Below are positions 38,601 through 44,353 of a stretch of 64,000 bases of DNA, piece by piece. Within the stretch, counting starts at the first letter, position 1. Each line of letters opens with the position of its first letter. The stretch covers positions 25,612,768-25,676,767 of the forward strand of contig NC_071355.1 in NCBI RefSeq assembly GCF_943734655.1, given 5' to 3'. The translations under genes and the position numbers were made by a program. The DNA is from Sabethes cyaneus (taxonomy: Eukaryota > Arthropoda > Insecta > Diptera > Culicidae). The notes under the pieces are model-generated. The model was given only the letters and a program-made list of their open reading frames with translations. It was not told the DNA's origin and did not search any database.

Positions 38601-41317
38601 AATCCATTCATAATTGGCAGAGCGAGCGCTTATGCAATAGGACGTAGTCCTACGTCAAATAGTTCGTAGTTTTTAAATTTACATTTCGATTCTTAAGTTT
38701 TTTTTACTTATTTCGATAACATGGCTAACCTTCTTCGTCATAGCTAAACAGGATCCATACTTTATTTCGAGTTTTTGAAGGAGTTTTATCTGCAACTCAA
38801 CTGCAAGCTCAATTTTTTGACATAAAATGAATTTTACACTTATTGCCTGTACACCAAACCTATTTAAACAGATAAAATATTTCGAAACTTAAATTTTTTA
38901 GTAAAACAATATTTCATGTTCCAGCGGGAGTTCGTCATACGAAAACATTGCTTCGTCATATGCAATACTTCTTTCGTTTATCATGAACCGGCAGCAAAAA
39001 GCAAAGGCTTGGGCTATAAACGTCTTCAAGACTTAACCCTCCTTTATCGACAGAATTCGCACCCGGTTATTAGAGCATAATACAATTACTGGGCTAGTGC
39101 AACTAACTCTCAAATAACCTCCTACTAACGCCCAACCGAAATTTGAACGAAATTTTGTTCGCGAAAATCCGTATTACACGCACGTCGTCCTAGCGAAATC
39201 GTTAAAAGTGCCCAAACCGACTCTCACCTACGTAATAAAAGCATTCAGGGAAGGTATGTCGACAGCCAAGAATCTTGGAGCGGGAAAGAAATCCGCAAAT
39301 CGCGGATTCGCGGAGCGGTTTCAAATTCTTATTGGCTGGAAGTGTCGTCTACAACCGTGCATTGAACTAAAAAGTAAGCTGAATTAGGACTTAACGACTC
39401 CAAATCGCATCAAATCCCAAAGAAAACCAAGGCACAGAATTCAAGCGGATTTCGGTTAGGAATTTTATACAGCAACAAGAAGAGCAGGCAGGGCATTTAT
39501 ACCTTTCGTTTGGAAAACGCCATTTTCATTGCAATCGGAACCTTCAAGCAGAAAATTTACGTGAACCAGTGTCTGGAAAAACATTTGCCGCCTTTTTTGA
39601 TGCAACACAATTGTTCCATGCTGTTTTGGCCGGATTTGGCATCCTGCCTTAACAGAATAAAAACCATGGAGTGATATGCAGGGAGTGCTCAAAGACAAAA
39701 AACCCTCCCAACAGGCCAGAGTTCCGGCTGGTCAAGAAACGTTGGGCTATCATCAAGCGGTACCAGAGAATGCCCCAAAAACTGTTAGGACCAAAAAACA
39801 ATTTACGGAAAACTAACGTTCTGCGGTTAACAAATTGAACGAAATGGCTGAATAGAATCTGATGGCACGAGTTAACGAAAGGCCCGGTAAATCTAAATAA
39901 ATAATTAAATATTTCGAAATACTACAAAATTAGTCGAAAACCGTTCAACATATTGAGTTTGTTTGGTAAACTGACTTCATGATTTGTACTGCACTTCACT
40001 GCACTGTGATTTTATTTCAATATCCCGTAGTTCAACGTACCAGAAAAGGTTGTGTGAATCTTCCCGGTGGACTCATTCTAAAGACGTAGAATTCTAAAGA
40101 CGTTTTTCTAGAACCTTTTAACTTCAACCTTGCATTCGATATAACCAGAAGCTAGCAGTTTTTGATTTTCAATACACGGGTGTTTCCGGTAGTTTCTAGC
40201 AGTCAACTACTTCAAGCCAACTTCAAGTGTCACTCAGAGTCATTTCGCTAGGGCAAAATAGGTTCTACAAACAACAAACATTTCCTATCATAAGCGGGTG
40301 AGCACGAGTGCCCGCAGCGGACCAATGAATGTTTACTGTCGATTCCATGATGATAATTTGAGCGTGACTCTGATCGTGTCAGTACCTTCGGGCTGTTGAA
40401 AATTGCAAAATTACACAACCGAGTTCACATGTCGCGAATTGAATTGAACCGATTATCATCGGGTAAGCTGATTATCAACGGGTTATAAAATTATAAAGTT
40501 TTAGAACAAATCATTTTTTTGCAAAGGTATTTGAATTTTTGTAGATTGTTAGTACGACCAACCTTTTCTAATAATGAAAAAAATAGAGCAACGCTCATTA
40601 TCTTATCAAGCTACTGACGAAGCAATCAATCACAATCGAGCAGTTCTGTACAACCGTTCGTAGCGTCACGGAAGATACGTAACCCCGCGTGATTTACAGT
40701 GAAATAAAAAACTTACCAGAATTTTGCTTTCCTCCTCATCAACTCTGGCTTGATGTAAAGCTTGCAGATCATCGTTGGTCAGGCTTGGCATCGAGATAGA
40801 ATTCCGCCGCAGCCCTACTGCTCTGTCCTGGATGCTCTTGAGCTCCGTGTGCTTATCTTTGGCCTCCTCCGCAAGGACACTAAAAGTGGCAAGATAAGAC
40901 AAACCTCGCTTTTTCTAACTTCGTTCAATTTAGAATAGCCACTCACCGTTCTGGAGGATTTCGCTCATTCTCGATCGTAACAGTCAGCTTCCCCTGATTT
41001 CGACGTTCCGCAAGCGACGGCATTCTGTACCGATTAACATAAGCCATCGCCAGGTTCTCCTGACTCTCAGTCATCACGTCGTCTTCGTCGTCTTCACAAT
41101 CGGACGCGTTCCCGCTGGTTCCACCTGTCCTGTCCTCGTCCAGCGGTTCATTACCGCCGCCGTCGGTGCTGTCGCCAGTGCTTTCATCCTCGGAATCGAC
41201 GAACGGAATTTTGTCTCCCTCCAGCAGCAAATGCTCGTGGACTGTGTCGAAGTGCTCTTCGTGGCCATCTTTGCTACCACGCGACGGCCGATGATAACCG
41301 CTCGGTGTATGGCTCAT
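14506..41317 (-). CDS. GH31 family, MYORG/KIAA1161-like type II membrane glycosidase, complete coding gene (7 exons)
   Basis: Exons in coding order: 41317-40947, 40879-40717, 34552-34422, 27669-27501, 16804-16709, 16561-14698, 14642-14506. All phases agree; the total is 2931 nt = 976 residues plus TAG. Residues 1 to ~295 are a hydrophilic acidic/serine-rich cytosolic tail with basophilic kinase-type sites (RRNSIS, RRGSI). A basic cluster (RKKRRE) precedes one membrane span at ~297-316, and the GH31 domain follows in the lumen. Family marks: FWYGGGLPRGIDYP, the nucleophile motif YLDFGNA (Asp ~711) and the terminal strand YLPHGVWKDGIDGSL. The acid/base position reads Asn (~770), discussed separately. 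Family knowledge: human MYORG is an ER/Golgi alpha-galactosidase; insect relatives are annotated as family 31 glucosidases. Substrate here is unknown. Introns of up to 10.7 kb are packed with transposons, including an intact LINE-free interval around each exon. Confidence 0.88.
14698..16561 (-). CDS. GH31 gene coding exon 6 (catalytic domain)
   Basis: 621 codons plus one base, acceptor TTGAAG, donor GTGAGT. Starts IGYANVMYQQ and carries the beta-sandwich entry (FWYGGGLPRGIDYP), the (beta/alpha)8 barrel with EFWQKHIGDFTLD, RISLSIQPFI, the nucleophile motif YLDFGNA at 15367-15347, PVNSSWCGL at ~15190-15164, and MPGPVGGDFLLP. Later strands include LRFTHLPS and IIRPLW. No frameshift or stop. The exon has coding-type GC while both flanking introns are AT-rich. 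Confidence 0.92.
16709..16804 (-). CDS. GH31 gene coding exon 5 (membrane anchor)
   Basis: Acceptor TTTTGCAG, donor GTGAGT. 32 codons: NVPAMIRKKRRETKDYK, then LRVFVGMLFLIIVFL, a hydrophobic anchor preceded by positive residues (type II topology, N-terminus cytosolic). Phase 0 on both sides, so isoforms could begin at the internal Met. Confidence 0.86.
16805..17614. other. GH31 intron, plain sequence
   Basis: No element end or exon recognised. A CTGTG..CTCCT-rich stretch near 17050-17100 is unremarkable. Confidence 0.4.
17615..17735 (-). mobile_element. SINE fragment, same family as 6924-7115
   Basis: The complement contains TGTTAGAATCTCGGCC (box B, eroded), then CATAGGATCGTAGCACTAGC, CCCGCAAGTTTCCTGTACTT and GGCTGCGAAGCCTGTCGCAT. 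This is the 3' part of the tRNA-derived SINE; no target duplication was identified. Confidence 0.55.
18090..19060 (+). pseudogene. RTE-like LINE relic
   Basis: Frames broken many times, but the order is kept: HHIFLDF/PYDTVERE, MHEYGFADKLTRLVSATLER, ALSSSFESRRGLR, IITRNLGTAEGIYARLK, RRMNHVLQALLGK and TGTRNRRAQRA. Corresponds to RT palm through the C-terminus of the element at 44354-47655. Confidence 0.72.
19480..20520. repeat. Tandem ~150-bp repeat element (about six units) with GGGCGAGACGG core
   Basis: Starts near GCTCGACGGATTTTGATGAA. Each unit has GGGGGGCTCCCATACAAAT, CACAAATTTCCTCATAACTC, AATCAAGCAAATGAAACCAA, ATTTGGCATGTGG and TTTTTTCTATGGT followed by GAGACCCCTC. It ends in AGTAGCACTAGATGATTCAG and GGGCGAGACGGCCGCAGGCC. 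A second array is at 42850-43380. Non-coding; the ORFs here (HLYGSPPP-type) are by-products. Confidence 0.7.
20790..20823 (+). mobile_element. Helitron-like 3' terminus
   Basis: GGCGTAGCAACGCGCGCC can form a short hairpin (GGCG/CGCC), followed by GGGTCCTCTAA then T, fitting the CTRR-T end of Helitrons. The matching 5' end was not located with confidence. Confidence 0.4.
21135..21416. mobile_element. MITE with ACAGACAAACAGACATAAC termini and 8-bp duplication
   Basis: Terminal inverted repeats ACAGACAAACAGACATAAC and GTTATGTCTGTTTGTCTGTG. ACCATATC lies directly left (21127-21134) and right (21417-21424). 282 bp and non-coding. The 8-bp duplication suggests a hAT-type mobilising enzyme. Confidence 0.8.
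21425..21590. other. Short spacer, nothing recognised
   Basis: AT-rich with no feature. Confidence 0.4.
21590..21810 (-). pseudogene. RTE-like LINE 3' fragment
   Basis: Parallels 7921-8110: CGGGTACGGGGTCTGCCTC, GGTTCTCTGC, GCATCCTTGCTACGTGGCCA, GTCCACTGTAGCCTGCCA. On the - strand this is the RWAGHVARMPD to RGRPRTRW region, out of frame. Confidence 0.65.
22243..22922 (+). promoter_or_regulatory. Candidate first exon (mostly 5' UTR) of a + strand transcript
   Basis: A 680-base GC-rich, non-repetitive island inside the GH31 intron. It begins near GCGTTCAGTGCACTA, an arthropod initiator-like site, and ends GGGTCAG then GTAAGTGG, a near-perfect donor. Short open frames inside (for example 22694-22912, stopping just before the donor) look like upstream ORFs. 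No + strand coding partner was found before 64000, so the rest of the gene may lie to the right. It may also be a promoter-associated non-coding transcript. Confidence 0.4.
22923..23599. other. AT-rich interval after the candidate + strand exon
   Basis: Would be intron of the candidate transcript starting at 22243. No element or exon recognised. Confidence 0.4.
23600..25398. mobile_element. Iteron-bearing inverted-repeat element (TTTCGCGGAAA family)
   Basis: Ends TTGTATAACATTTCGCCGAA (23600) and its complement (to 25398). Each end has an array of ~20-base units built on TTTCGCGGAAAACCA / TTTCCGCGAAATGGT, about 8 on the left (to ~23760) and 9 on the right (from ~25205), facing inward. The interior has a small hairpin AAGCGGCTTCGCCGCTT at ~23793 and a core (25075-25195) shared with 20455-20510 and 43345-43485. 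It is itself interrupted by the element at 23855-25049. No transposase. Confidence 0.72.
23855..25049. mobile_element. TA-flanked element with GCGCAGAATTAGG iterons, nested
   Basis: Termini ACCGTGAACGTACCATATTC at 23855 and its complement ending 25049, with TA on both sides (23853-23854, 25050-25051). The motif CTAATTCTGCGCA or its complement occurs at ~23868-23900, ~24243, ~24280, ~24787, ~24811, ~24838 and ~25024. The element sits inside the 23600-25398 element. A short ORF at 24272-24472 is not recognised. No transposase. Confidence 0.75.
25430..25736 (-). pseudogene. RTE-like LINE fragment
   Basis: On the - strand FIDFKAAYDSVKRSEPWRI and, in another frame, RIRFHRLRPLQEIFVGEYQC and GLREGCSSTDKMFTL, i.e. 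the RT entry to palm A. It is broken by frame changes and abutted by the hAT-like MITE at 25737. Confidence 0.7.
25737..26040. mobile_element. hAT-like MITE with 8-bp target duplication
   Basis: Begins CAGTGATGGCCAAACCGCGG and ends GGCCCGCATCACGCG..CCACCACTG; the termini CAGTGATGG/CCACCACTG are inverted. GGCTAAAA (25729-25736) and GGCGAAAA (26041-26048) flank it, 7 of 8 matching. It is related to 3390-3724. hAT superfamily by terminus and duplication length. Confidence 0.78.
26387..26640 (-). promoter_or_regulatory. Candidate non-coding first exon with GGC/GTC trinucleotide tract
   Basis: On the - strand this island runs into CACG then GTAGGT, a possible donor, and contains an open frame with Asp and Ala homopolymers produced by the trinucleotide tract at ~26478-26522. 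It lies upstream of GH31 exon 5 (phase 0, internal Met), so it may be another alternative first exon. It could equally be a stand-alone GC-rich element. Confidence 0.25.
26478..26530. repeat. GGC/GTC trinucleotide microsatellite
   Basis: About six GGC units then about six GTC units, reading as Ala and Asp runs on the - strand. Lies in the candidate first exon 26387-26640. Confidence 0.8.
26641..27500. other. GH31 intron, AT-rich
   Basis: No feature recognised before the exon at 27501. Confidence 0.4.
27501..27669 (-). CDS. GH31 gene coding exon 4
   Basis: Acceptor CCGTGCAG, donor GTTTGT. One base completes the Arg codon from exon 3, then LFRSSRRGSIAPLPALRLND, a second RRGSI site, and MMANDFDTQSVVSNQASITS through LASLLKEKMQ. 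The in-frame Met pair (EMMAND) could serve as a start for transcripts begun at the candidate first exon 28185-28430. Confidence 0.84.
28185..28430 (-). promoter_or_regulatory. Candidate alternative first exon / promoter of the GH31 gene
   Basis: A GC-richer, repeat-free island 0.5 kb upstream of coding exon 4. On the - strand it ends CGCGAAA then GTGAGT, a good donor. A TTCAGTGTACGC initiator-like site lies at about 28417. No long ORF is present, so it would be 5' UTR, and translation could start at the Met pair in exon 4, omitting about 230 residues of tail. Inference from composition and splice sites only. Confidence 0.4.
28560..29323. other. GH31 intron, AT-rich
   Basis: No coding frame or element ends seen; the 29 kb MITE cluster starts at its right edge. 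Confidence 0.4.
29324..29634. mobile_element. MITE with CCCAGGTAACCAATAAGCAT termini
   Basis: Left end CCCAGGTAACCAATAAGCAT, right end ...GTTACCTGGGG with AACTTAAATGCTTATTGGGT just inside, an imperfect inverted repeat. The right half recurs at 43573-43775. No clear target duplication. The termini resemble the foldback element at 35820-38028. Confidence 0.6.
29640..29764. mobile_element. 125-bp hairpin MITE, TA-flanked
   Basis: Arms GGGTAACCAACCTATTTTGG.. and ..CCAAAATACGTTGGTTACCC pair almost throughout, including CAGCTGTACATAATTTGGAC and its complement, leaving a ~20-base loop near 29695. TA flanks both sides (29638-29639, 29765-29766). Transcribed, it would make a long, nearly perfect stem. 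Confidence 0.85.
29766..29933. mobile_element. 168-bp hairpin MITE abutting the previous one
   Basis: Ends ATCAGTTCCTAATTCCGATC and GATCGGGATTAGGAACTGAT. The arms also pair internally (TTTTTAGAAAATTGAATC with GATTGAATC-type complement at ~29885). It directly abuts the 125-bp MITE; no separate target duplication is visible. Confidence 0.75.
30377..31963. mobile_element. Palindromic MITE split by the Helitron-like element
   Basis: Left arm 30377-30429 (CCCAAGTAACAATGCGGG, TTTTATTGCACTCTTATTGC) and right arm 31915-31963 (GCATAAGAGTGTAATAAAA, ending GATGGG) are inverted repeats. Without the insert the element would be ~100 bp. The CCCAAGTAAC terminus is shared with other repeats here. Confidence 0.6.
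30430..31914 (+). mobile_element. Helitron-like element inserted in a palindromic MITE
   Basis: Starts TCTTATATATAAAAGAG after CATGACCAA and ends TACCGGGTCCTCTAG before T, i.e. 5' TC and 3' CTAG between A and T as in Helitrons. Early interior has GAGAACGGATCATCCGATTT, a common subterminal phrase of insect Helitrons. Its flanks rejoin into a sequence present uninterrupted at ~57978-58055. The 3' hairpin is eroded (GCAGTACGAAGTTTACC). No Rep/helicase ORF, so non-autonomous. Confidence 0.7.
32120..33620 (-). pseudogene. RTE-like LINE copy, 5'-truncated and frame-broken
   Basis: Parallels the 7800-9460 copy: GKDGIPANLLKTESEWLYEA (33480-33420), GLKQGDALSNLLFNI (32952), LLGFADDVNIIEIN (~32830), TINTVK / KYMVAGRKRE, and LHVARMPDERVAKTIF (~32370). 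The 3' end is at ~32120 with ACTAAAGTAAAGTTAGTAC. Several stops and a ~200-base gap around 33000. Confidence 0.78.
33630..34421. other. GH31 intron with short tandem AACCGCG..AATTC repeats
   Basis: Between 34140 and 34240 the phrase AAAACCGCGTTAATTCAAAAATC occurs in about three decayed copies (each shown here as its core CCGCGTTAATTC). Otherwise no feature. Confidence 0.45.
34422..34552 (-). CDS. GH31 gene coding exon 3
   Basis: Acceptor CAG at 34553-34555 (preceded by TATG), donor GTGAGT at 34421. Encodes VIESPSISTEITASPDTP followed by VSPKPMLHYDDDSEGEE, a Ser/Thr/Pro-rich acidic linker. Too short and start-less to show as an ORF; found by splice sites and by phase agreement with exons 2 and 4. 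Confidence 0.82.
35480..35830 (+). repeat. Dispersed repeat with hairpin end
   Basis: Inverted relative of 4740-5045. It contains at 35719-35776 a palindrome with arms GAAAATTTTTATGTAACTTG / TATAAGTTACATAAAAATTT around a short loop. Family unknown. Confidence 0.6.
36230..36320 (+). mobile_element. tRNA-like SINE fragment in the foldback arm
   Basis: GCAGCAGTGGTTGAGATAGC (box A-like) and CCGGTTCGAGCCCCGTCC (box B) are spaced as in a tRNA with a stretched middle. It has no counterpart in the right arm of the foldback, so it is an insertion. Confidence 0.45.
36470..36660 (+). mobile_element. tRNA-derived SINE in the foldback arm
   Basis: TGTGGTTCAAAGGTACACGG (box A-like) and GTGGGTTCAAATCCGGTT (perfect box B) about 60 bases apart, followed by a non-tRNA body (TTCGCACCTTCCCAGCATTG) and a pyrimidine-rich stretch. 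No right-arm counterpart. Confidence 0.5.
38190..38420 (+). repeat. Short tandem ~115-bp repeat
   Basis: Two units sharing CACTTTTTCT.GCG/CCGTACTT, ACACAGACATCAAATTGGTG versus GCACAGATATCAAATTAGTA, then TCGGACGACAGGATTTT versus TGGGACGAGAGGGTTTC. Related to 3150-3370. Confidence 0.5.
38440..39050. other. GH31 intron, nothing recognised
   Basis: AT-rich with only shadow ORFs. Confidence 0.4.
39050..39170 (-). mobile_element. SINE fragment, same family as 6924-7115
   Basis: The complement has GTTCAAATTTCGGTTGGGCG, AGTTGCACTAGCCCAGTAAT and AACCGGGTGCGAATTCTGTC, in the order seen at 17615-17735. Strongly decayed. Confidence 0.45.
39200..39900 (+). pseudogene. Tc1/mariner transposase relic, DD37E-like
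   Basis: Reading across several frames: KVPKPTLTYVIKAFREGMST, TAKNLGAGKKSANRG, then IAIGTFKQKIYVNQCLEKHL, LPPFLMQHNCSMLFWPDLAS with TMEWYA downstream, then decayed NPP.CPE.RP.E-type sequence and GLSSSGT. WPDLASC carries the second catalytic Asp. By family knowledge the spacing to the later acidic residue resembles the mosquito DD37E group, but decay prevents a count. Multiple stops; inactive. Confidence 0.6.
39901..40716. other. GH31 intron, nothing recognised
   Basis: No element or exon seen before coding exon 2. Confidence 0.4.
40717..40879 (-). CDS. GH31 gene coding exon 2
   Basis: Acceptor CACTTTTAG, donor GTAAGT. Encodes VLAEEAKDKHTELKSI then GLRRNSISMPSL, a basophilic kinase/14-3-3 type site, then a charged helix (DDLQALHQARVDEEESKIL). 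Phase +1 in, 0 out, which fits exons 1 and 3. Confidence 0.85.
40947..41317 (-). CDS. GH31 gene coding exon 1 (N-terminal cytosolic tail)
   Basis: ATG at 41317-41315 opens MSHTPSGYHRPSRG. The exon ends ...NPPE plus two bases before donor GTGAGT. It is rich in Asp/Glu/Ser/Gly (EDESTGDSTDGGG, DCEDDEDD) with no hydrophobic stretch, so it is probably disordered. The sequence just upstream of the ATG contains a plausible acceptor (AATGTAG at 41354), so the 5' UTR is probably split and its first exon lies further right. Confidence 0.85.
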
Positions 41318-41353
41318 TGCGCTAACTCAAACCGCGAATCCGTCCCGCCGTAC

Positions 41354-42850
41354 CTACATTACACACAAGTAAGTGAGTTAATTGTGTACATATTCAGTAG
41401 TGAACTTATTAGCTAATTTGTTTGCAAACAAGGTAGACATTGCCGCATTGCCGTTCGTATTCAGCGAGATCGTTCAGTGCGCTCTGGACGATCGACGAGC
41501 AATCAATGTTGGGCAGCGGCAGCTCCGGCCAAGGTAGCCCTCCCTGGGACGGACGGAATTGGAATACTAATTTGCCCATGCGATGTGGCATCTCCCTAAG
41601 TGTCATGCAAACCACTGCATGGTGACTAAATGGACGAAGCACGATAGAAATGCACATTAGGTACTGGTGCATGCAACCAAGAGAATGCATATTTTGCTTA
41701 CCTTGCGTCAATGAAGCACGTGCGTAATGGCCGTTGGTTGAAAATTGCATTCTCGTTTGTATTGTGAAAATAAGTTCTTTACACGATTGGATTAAGTCCT
41801 AAGTGAACCGTCTGAGGAACGAAGTCCCAAAAAAACATTAGATTGTCATGCATTTTAACCCATTTGACATAAAAATCAAAAACTGGGCGACCAAAGACTA
41901 ATTTTGGAGTTATCATAATATTTAATAAAAAATAACAGTTATCTGAAACACCGTTGATAACTTGTGTCTCATCAACCAAACAGAACTGACTTCAGCAAAC
42001 CTTCCTAGAATAACAAAATCAGCTGACCAACCGCTTCGTAACGGAACTGATAAATTCACGATATCGAAAACATTCCCACACCTACACCGCTCGATACCTG
42101 GCCGTTGCTATCGCTCTGTGCCGGACTCGTCGTAAGCAGTGCCGTGCCGGACAGACTTCACCTTAACACGAACATTTCCCCGAAACAAACGAGAAAGAAA
42201 ATCCGCTAATCTCTTTATAGTCGCTGATATCGTTTAGTAAATCCATCCGTTCCATTTTTATCGGTTTAGTCAACGATTGGAAAGCGATTAGTGCACGGTA
42301 CAGTCCACGGACGGTAATCCTTTGCCGCATTCCGCGCTTTTGGGGGGTGTTGAACACACGCCGATTGTTGCTTTCGTGGGTACGATAAAAATAAATTAAA
42401 AGACGATGCGAAATAAACTTAACGTAAGTGGACTTCAAACTGTAATTTCTAAAATGAAGTTCAATTGAGAATATTTCTTCATTTGTTTCATTTCATTAAC
42501 TTTAGATAAATTACTAAACCCTTTTCTAGCAGCTAATCAAATAATTGAAAAATCTTATTCCACAAAAGCAAGAAGGTAAACCATACCTGATCGCTATTGT
42601 AGGTACGTAAAAGATAATAACTGTACTTGGTAATTCTTGGTAGAAAACTTTGTTTAAAATTAAATGTTCAAGCAACGTATTCCAATTGTATGTTATGTAT
42701 GTCTGAAAATAATTTGGTTTTTATTGCTATTTATGAACGAAATCACCAAAAAAACAACGAATACGATTAATTGTATAAGTAAAACGAATATATAAGAAGG
42801 AAAAAGGTGCTTTGGTTTAATAAAAAACTTCATATTCTGAAATGAAAATT
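41354..42850. other. Upstream region of the GH31 coding start
   Basis: Non-repetitive and moderately GC-rich at 41440-41560 and 42060-42330, AT-rich after 42440. Holds the candidate 5' UTR exon at 42098. No supported coding exon. Confidence 0.4.
42098..42180 (-). promoter_or_regulatory. Candidate proximal 5' UTR exon of the GH31 gene
   Basis: GC-richer stretch 0.75 kb upstream of the start codon. On the - strand it ends AACGGCCAG then GTATCG, a fair donor that would pair with the acceptor at 41354. Competes with the 55888 exon as the first exon; both may be used. Low confidence. Confidence 0.25.
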
Positions 42851-43575
42851 TGCATGTACCTAGGGATTTCTGGGGCCGAAGGTTCTTATGACAGTTAGAG
42901 ACCCCTCCCCCATAAAAGGGGGGGGGCTCTTATACAAATGAAACACAAATTCCTTCATAACTAGAGAACTAATCAAGCAATTGGAACCAAATATGGCATG
43001 TGGATGTTTTTGGAGGCAAGAACTTTTTCTATGGTGAATGGAACTCACCCCCCCCCTGGGAACCCCTCCCCTCATTAGGAAGGGAATTATGACCCCTCTC
43101 CCCTTTAACAGGGGGGCTCCCATACAAATTAAATATAAATATTCTCATAACTCGAAAACTAATCATGCAAATGGAACCAAATTTGGCATGGCATTTATTT
43201 TATGATGGTTAGAGACCGCTCACCCCTGTGGTAGGGCGATAAGGACTCTCACACAAATAAAACAGAAATTTTTGCGTATATCAAAAACTAATCGAACTCG
43301 AAAAATTCGAGACTCCACAAAGACGTCGACCACAAAAACTATCTATAGTAACACTAGATCGTACAGGGCGAGACGGCCGCGAGTGTTGCCGGCGACCCGC
43401 CGTCGGAAGCAACCTCCCCGCAGAAATTACCACTGTCTAGGTTTATTTGTTTTCCTAGGTCTACTGACCTCTATTACTTTCCTTCAGTTGGGTCCGAACG
43501 AGAGACAGCGAGTTAGGAGAGGGTCACCCCTGCGAAATGGTACTTTCCACGAAAAAGTTTTCCGTGAAATGGTAC
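42850..43575. mobile_element. Composite repeat: ~150-bp tandem units, GGGCGAGACGG core, iteron tail
   Basis: 42850-43330 repeats the 150-bp unit of 19480-20450 (about three copies: GGGGGGCTCTTATACAAATG, CATAACTAGAGAACTAATC). 43345-43485 is the core (CAGGGCGAGACGGCCGCGAG, TTTTCCTAGGTCTACTGACC). 43530-43575 has two TTTCCACGAAAAAG / TTTTCCGTGAAATGG iterons of the 23600-25398 family. Confidence 0.6.
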
Positions 43576-43775
43576 AAATGGCATCCAAAATTCTATTCAA
43601 ATTCTTCGTGTCGGTAATTAGCTGCAAATTAGCACTGTCAGCACTATAACAAGGTTAGCAGTAAAGTAGCTGTATATTTTGCCAAAATAGCATTTAAGTA
43701 GCATTTAAGGCGACTTAAATGCTTATTGGCTTGCATTTGAATAGCATTGGTGATGCTTATTGTTTACCTGGAATG
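43573..43775. mobile_element. Right half of a MITE related to 29324-29634
   Basis: Shares TTGCCAAAATAGCATTTAAG, TAGCATTTAAGGCGACTTAA and ends TGCTTATTGTTTACCTGG. The left half is missing where it joins the iteron tail. Confidence 0.6.
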
Positions 43776-43889
43776 AATTCATAGCTACATAACTGCCAAA
43801 ATGAATCATCTAAGGTTGAACTCCTTAGAAACATGCAAAACTTGAGATTGTGACAAAGATCATCCGAGATTCATGATTTATGTACAGCA

Positions 43890-43931
43890 CAGTTTGATTT
43901 GTGGCAATACGAAGTTTGTCGGGTCAACTAG
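43890..43931 (+). mobile_element. Helitron-like 3' terminus
   Basis: GTGGCAATACGAAGTTTGTC forms a short hairpin (GGCAA/TTGTC), followed by GGGTCAACTAG then T. Same terminus type as 31880-31914. 5' partner not located. Confidence 0.45.
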
Positions 43932-43934
43932 TAC

Positions 43935-44046
43935 TATATAATAAAGGTTTTTTGTATCTGATTGGGTTTCTGCAGTGAGTTTGCTCACAATAAATATTTA
44001 TTAGTGGAAACACATGATAATGTGGGCATGTAACAATACAAAAATA
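43935..44046 (+). repeat. ~110-bp direct repeat, left copy
   Basis: TGCAGTGAGTTTGCTCACAA, TAAATATTTATTAGTGG, ATGTGGGCATGTAACAATAC closely match 47906-48018. The two copies flank the LINE and about 650 bases of other sequence. Confidence 0.7.
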
Positions 44047-44353
44047 ACGAGTGGCAACAAAATTTTGGATTTTTTTCGCGGCCCTTATGCTCAAAAACAA
44101 ACGAGCTCCGAGAGAAATGAGAGTATGCATGTGTTAGCTCTCCCTCCCCTCTTTTTGTTTATATTTTTTGTTTTGTTTATGCTTGCCCAGTTTTGCTAAA
44201 AATGGTGTGAAAACAATTAATTAACAAGTAATTAATGATAGTTTTCCGATCCCTACAGTGCACCCAATCGATGATTTCTTCGGGATTTTGAGTTCCTTGG
44301 TGTACAAAAATAACCGTAGAGCCATGAATTGCAAACAGTTTATTGGTAGAATC

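Noticed and set aside
39465..39698. 77-residue - strand ORF
   Set aside because: Antisense of the mariner transposase relic, whose + strand motifs are recognisable.
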